A DNA stretch of 64,000 nucleotides from NCBI GenBank assembly GCA_964276095.1, contig CAXYDR010000001.1, positions 124,001-188,000 on the forward strand, read 5' to 3'. The position numbers and the translations under genes are program-made. Source of the stretch: GCA-2733415 sp964276095 (GTDB lineage Bacteria; Bacteroidota; Bacteroidia; Flavobacteriales; Flavobacteriaceae). Shown one piece after another: positions 60,697-64,000 of this stretch. How positions within the stretch are numbered: position 1 is the first letter of the stretch; the number at the start of each line of letters is the position of its first letter. The notes beneath the pieces were generated by a model. That model saw only the letters and a list, made by a program, of their open reading frames with translations. It ran no database searches and was not told the DNA's origin.

Positions 60697-61374
60697 ATGG
60701 CTGGAAGCTTAGAAATGATGAAAATTACCGGGTATAAAGACAAGGAGTTTTCTTCAAAAATATCAGGAGATCCTTATACTTTAATGATGAACCCCACTGA
60801 ATTAAAGTGGAACGGAAAAATAGAGTATACTGATCAATCAGTACCGGACTCTAGTACTCCTTCTCAAAAATATAAGTTTTCTTCTAATAAAAAGTTGAAT
60901 ATTTCAATTGATATTGATTGTACAGGAATAGTTGACTCCAAGAGAGTTAATATGTCAAAGGAAATTCATGCCCTCAGCACCATAGTTTATAATTATAATG
61001 GAGATATTCATCGTTCAAACTTTGTAAAGATTCAATGGGGGAAGGATTTTGTTTTCAAAGGTGTATTAAAATCAATGGATGTTACTTATAATCTCTTCAA
61101 ACCGGATGGTAGCCCCTTACGAGCTAAAGTAATCATGGATTTTGATAATTATATGTCCATAACAACAGCAAATCAGGACGCCAATAAGAAATCTCCCGAT
61201 GTAACTCATTTGGTGGACGTTGTTGAGGGGGATACTCTTCCTCAGTTATGTCAAAAAACTTGGGAAGATAGCTCTTATTATATAAAGGTAGCGGAATTTA
61301 ATAAGCTAAATAAATTCAGACAATTAAGGGGAGGGCAGTCGCTTGTTTTTCCACCAATAATTCAACCTAACTAA
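60697..61374 (+). CDS. LysM-containing hub/tube-adaptor protein (Pvc7/Afp7-like)
   Basis: A 225-residue protein. The N-terminal tube-like domain (about 5-165) contains TLMMNPTELKWNGKIEY and VMFDNY-like segments (AKVIMDFDNYMS). A C-terminal LysM motif follows (DVVEGDTLPQLCQKTWEDSS, then VAEFNKLNKFRQLRGGQSLV, VFPP). Afp7/Pvc7 proteins connect the inner tube to the spike hub. The stop overlaps the next start by one base (TAATG), so stoichiometry with the VgrG-like spike is probably coupled. Confidence 0.92.
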   Translation: MAGSLEMMKITGYKDKEFSSKISGDPYTLMMNPTELKWNGKIEYTDQSVPDSSTPSQKYKFSSNKKLNISIDIDCTGIVDSKRVNMSKEIHALSTIVYNYNGDIHRSNFVKIQWGKDFVFKGVLKSMDVTYNLFKPDGSPLRAKVIMDFDNYMSITTANQDANKKSPDVTHLVDVVEGDTLPQLCQKTWEDSSYYIKVAEFNKLNKFRQLRGGQSLVFPPIIQPN

Positions 61375-63173
61375 TGGCGAAAACAGATAAAATAATAAGC
61401 GGAGGGCTTACAAGTTTCGTAGTAAAGGTGGCCGGAAATGCTATTCCTGATAGCATACAGGTATTATCTATTGAGGTAGATATGTCGGTGAATAGAATAT
61501 CAACTGCTCGCATTGTCGTTTTAGATGGTAATGATGCTACTGGGAAATTTGAGGCTAGTTCTGGTGATACTTTTGTGCCAGGAAATGACATTACTATTGA
61601 AGCGGGTTATGATAATAAAAATGCTCAAATATTTAAAGGAATAATAACCAAGCAAACTATTAGGGTAGACGAGCATATTGGTTCTTCTTTAGAAATAGAA
61701 TGTAGAGATGCTGCTATAAAAATGACAGTAGGTCGTAAAAGCTTAACTTATTCTAAGAAAAAAGATAGTGATATTATTACTTCAATAATTGGTAATTATT
61801 CTGGTTTAACTAATGATGTGACGGTAACCACTATGGAATGGCCAGAGCAGGTTCAGTATTATGTTAGCGATTGGGATTTTATCTTATCCAGAGCAGAAGC
61901 AAATGGATTAATTATTACCAATATCAATGGAAAAGTATCTGCTGTAAAACCTGATGCTACAACTACCTCAGTGCTTACTGTGAAATATGGTGACAACTTG
62001 TTGGAATTTAATGCAGAAGTAAATTCTGTAAGTCAATTAGGTTCTACAAAAGCTAGTTCTTGGGATTTTAAAAACCAAGCCATTGTTTCAGAGGAATCAA
62101 CGAATAGCCATGCAGGTCCTGGGAATATAACATCAAAAAAACTATCTGATGTTGTTGGTTTATCGGACTATGATTTAATGACAACTGCACCATTAGAATC
62201 GGGTAGTTTAACCGATTGGGCCAATGCGCAACTTGTTAAAAGTGAATACGCTAAAATACAAGGCGAGTTAAAAATCCAAGGAACAAACTTGCCACTTCCA
62301 GGAACCTATATCACATTAGGAGGTTTAGGAGAACGAATAAATGGAGATCATATTGTAGGAGGAATAAAACATGATATATCGGATGGAAACTGGATTTCAG
62401 AAGTAACAATTGGGCTTTCAAGTGATTGGTTTACTGAAGAGCCCGATGTAATGTCGCCACCAGCTGCAGGTTTACTTCCTGGAGCTAGCGGTTTGTTTAA
62501 TGGAACCGTAAAAAAAATATATGATGATCCTGATAGTCAATACAGAATATTAGTAAACGTGCCTTTGTTTGATGCCTCAGGCGAAGGTATATGGGCTAGG
62601 CTTACTAATTTTTATTCCACTAGTGGAGCGGGAGTGTTTTTTATGCCAGAAGTTGGGGATGAGGTAATTCTCGGATTCTTAAATGAAGATCCTAGATATC
62701 CAATAATTCTTGGAAGTGTATACAGTAGCTCGAGTTTGCAACCAGCAAGTGATTATACTGCTTCTGAAAAAAATCCAAAAAAAGCAATAGTTTCGATGTC
62801 AGGAATTACAGTAGAATTTGATGACGAGAATAAAGTTTTTACTATTAAAACACCTTCAAGTAATACACTTATTTTAAGTGACAAAGACAAGAATATTACA
62901 ATAGAGGATCAAAATAATAATAGCATCATTATGTCAAGTGATGGTATAGCATTTAAAAGTGCAAAGAATATAACGTTTACGGCAGATCAAAATATAGAAA
63001 TAAAAGGAACACAAGGAGTAAAAGTTGAGTCGTCCGGTGGTGATGTAGAAACCACTGGAATGAATATAAAAGAAACAGCCAATCAGCAATATTCTGCTGA
63101 AGGGAGTATGACGGCCCAAGTTCAAGGAGGAACACAATTAACGCTCAAAGGAGCAATGGTAATGATTAATTAA
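61374..63173 (+). CDS. VgrG-like spike/hub protein (Pvc8-like)
   Basis: A 599-residue spike. The first about 370 residues form the gp27-like hub (VVKVAGNAIPDSIQVLSIEV; FKGIITKQTIRVDEH; QVQYYVSDWDFILSRAEANG). Then comes the gp5/OB-fold part (GTVKKIYDDPDSQYRILVNV; IWARLTNFYSTSGAGVFFMP; PEVGDEVILGFLNEDPRYPI), and the C-terminus is a repetitive beta-helix (ITIEDQNNNSIIMSSDGIAF; KNITFTADQNIEIKGTQGVK). It sits at the tip of the tube and is sharpened by the PAAR protein encoded 12 bp downstream. No extra effector domain is fused. Confidence 0.95.
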   Translation: MAKTDKIISGGLTSFVVKVAGNAIPDSIQVLSIEVDMSVNRISTARIVVLDGNDATGKFEASSGDTFVPGNDITIEAGYDNKNAQIFKGIITKQTIRVDEHIGSSLEIECRDAAIKMTVGRKSLTYSKKKDSDIITSIIGNYSGLTNDVTVTTMEWPEQVQYYVSDWDFILSRAEANGLIITNINGKVSAVKPDATTTSVLTVKYGDNLLEFNAEVNSVSQLGSTKASSWDFKNQAIVSEESTNSHAGPGNITSKKLSDVVGLSDYDLMTTAPLESGSLTDWANAQLVKSEYAKIQGELKIQGTNLPLPGTYITLGGLGERINGDHIVGGIKHDISDGNWISEVTIGLSSDWFTEEPDVMSPPAAGLLPGASGLFNGTVKKIYDDPDSQYRILVNVPLFDASGEGIWARLTNFYSTSGAGVFFMPEVGDEVILGFLNEDPRYPIILGSVYSSSSLQPASDYTASEKNPKKAIVSMSGITVEFDDENKVFTIKTPSSNTLILSDKDKNITIEDQNNNSIIMSSDGIAFKSAKNITFTADQNIEIKGTQGVKVESSGGDVETTGMNIKETANQQYSAEGSMTAQVQGGTQLTLKGAMVMIN

Positions 63174-63185
63174 AATAAAACAAAT

Positions 63186-63488
63186 ATGCCCCCAGCAGCA
63201 AGATTAACAGATTTTCATCAATGTCCTATGACAACGCCAGTAGGTCCAGTTCAAATTCCTCATGTAGGAGGTCCGATTACAGGTCCTGGAGAACCAACGG
63301 TATTGATATGTAGCATGCCTGCAGCAAAAGTAGGAGATATGTGTGTGTGTGTAGGTCCTCCAGATTCAATAGTTAAAGGCTCTGCAACAGTAATGATTGG
63401 TGGAGTTCCTGCAGCAAGAATGGGAGATTCAACAGCGCATGGCGGACAAATAGTTTTAGGGGCACCAACAGTTATGATAGGTGGATAG
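63186..63488 (+). CDS. PAAR-domain spike tip protein
   Basis: A 100-residue Gly/Pro-rich PAAR protein: PPAARLTDFHQCPMTTPV, MPAAKVGDMCVCVGPPDSIV, VPAARMGDSTAHGGQIVLGA. Histidine and cysteine positions suit the metal site that caps the spike, and PTVMIGG ends it. No effector fusion is present; the protein consists only of the PAAR cone. It overlaps the gp25 gene by 8 bp. Confidence 0.95.
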   Translation: MPPAARLTDFHQCPMTTPVGPVQIPHVGGPITGPGEPTVLICSMPAAKVGDMCVCVGPPDSIVKGSATVMIGGVPAARMGDSTAHGGQIVLGAPTVMIGG

Positions 63489-63918
63489 TATAGGTACAAA
63501 AGAAAAAGGATATTTAGGATCGGGATGGGCATTTCCGATTACATTTTCTATTGGAAATTTAGAATTGAATTTGACTCAATATGAGAAAAACGTAAATGAC
63601 TCCATTGATATTATTCTTCAAACAAATAAAGGAGAGCGATGTTTAGAACCATCCTTTGGGACGGGGTTAAGTCAGTTCTTATTTAAGAAAATGGATGAAA
63701 CGCTAAAAGGAGAAATAATCGATGCTGTAAATACATCTCTACTGCATAATGAACCTAGAATAAATGTGAAGAATGTAGAAGTAACATATAGTGAAGAGCA
63801 TAGAGGAACTGTGATAATAGATATTGCTTATGTGTACAGTAAAACCAACACCAGACACAACTACATATTTCCATTTTATTTAAATGAAGGAACCAATTTA
63901 AATCATACTATGAAATGA
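63481..63918 (+). CDS. baseplate wedge protein, gp25-like (Pvc9-like)
   Basis: A 145-residue protein of the GPW/gp25 family: IDIILQTNKGERCLEPSFGT, GLSQFLFKKMDETLKG, and VTYSEEHRGTVIIDIAYVYS. gp25 contains the EPR-like core motif (here LEPSFG, with a serine in place of R) that starts sheath assembly at the baseplate. The start is GTG at 63481, since no ATG precedes the conserved part, and it overlaps the PAAR gene by 8 bp. The next gene overlaps its end by 4 bp. Confidence 0.93.
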   Translation: MDSIGTKEKGYLGSGWAFPITFSIGNLELNLTQYEKNVNDSIDIILQTNKGERCLEPSFGTGLSQFLFKKMDETLKGEIIDAVNTSLLHNEPRINVKNVEVTYSEEHRGTVIIDIAYVYSKTNTRHNYIFPFYLNEGTNLNHTMK

Positions 63919-64000
63919 GCCAGATTGATCAAAATAAAACGATATTTTCGTTACAATCGGCATTAATCCCTAGTTTAAACCTTATTGATAGTAGGGAGGA
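63915..64000 (+). CDS. partial: next baseplate gene, cut by window end
   Basis: An ATGA overlap with the gp25 gene starts a frame reading MSQIDQNKTIFSLQSALIPS that runs to the window edge (28 codons). In related clusters the gene after gp25 encodes a large gpJ/Pvc11-type baseplate protein; too little is visible to confirm that here. Confidence 0.6.
   Translation, partial: MSQIDQNKTIFSLQSALIPSLNLIDSRE

Noticed and set aside
56571..64000. Prophage tail or type VI secretion system
   Set aside because: No capsid, portal or terminase genes and no TssB/C pair or TssJLM are seen. DUF4255, DUF5908 and the LysM hub point to an extracellular injection system, though the missing downstream part leaves some doubt.
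1..64000. CRISPR arrays
   Set aside because: No series of regularly spaced identical short repeats was seen; the only tandem repeats are coding ones in the surface protein gene and the tRNA duplication.

Overview
The window comes from an AT-rich chromosome of a flavobacterium (Bacteroidota, Flavobacteriaceae-like, probably marine). The support is a type IX secretion (T9SS) type B cargo protein with a choice-of-anchor L head, the DUF4295 and DUF5606 families, a COX15-type haem A synthase, LuxR-like regulators of the Bacteroidota kind, and repeated use of the Bacteroidota promoter (TTG/TTTG, about 19-20 bp, TAnnTTTG). The species cannot be named from sequence alone.

Layout. 1-2300: ribosomal proteins L28 and L33, DUF4295, ftsY and a small conserved protein. 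2499-13448: two paralogous thioredoxin-fold lipoproteins (one without its active-site cysteines), a 1970-residue T9SS surface protein with a recent internal duplication, and an ABC transporter pair. 13560-13935: two tandem, related, independently promoted and terminated small RNA-like units. 14001-18841: nucleoid-associated protein, a pRiA4b-like protein, haem A synthase, CCA-adding enzyme and a Sua5-like enzyme. 18842-34130: a surface polysaccharide/LPS locus with an aminotransferase, NeuD-like acyltransferase, several GT2 and GT1/CgeB-like transferases arranged as a duplicated pair, an MBOAT with two AlgX-like proteins, a Kdo/WaaP-type kinase and a GT9-GT2 fusion. 34206-39043: dapD, ruvX, def, DUF5606, mazG and an rRNA methyltransferase.

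39133-53893: two identical tRNA-Ser(TGA) genes flank a roughly 14.3-kb integrative element. Its left end is the 3' end of the first tRNA and its right end is a 15-bp copy of that 3' end at 53504-53518. The element carries a tyrosine integrase, an excisionase-like HTH protein and a replication-initiator-like protein. Its cargo looks like a multi-gene anti-phage system: a HEPN-type protein, a divergent three-gene operon (1101-residue protein, AAA/ABC-type ATPase, HNH nuclease with an inserted helix-hairpin-helix), an XRE regulator and a secreted LRR-like protein. I do not recognise this arrangement as a named defence system.

53894-55200: a gene-poor strip with at least two decayed genes. 55201-64000 (running off the end): a LuxR-type regulator and the first genes of an extracellular contractile injection system (DUF4255/Pvc16-like, an unknown protein, one sheath, two tube proteins, DUF5908, LysM hub protein, VgrG-like spike, PAAR tip, gp25 wedge, start of the next gene). 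Its promoter region carries two sets of 11-bp-spaced direct repeats.
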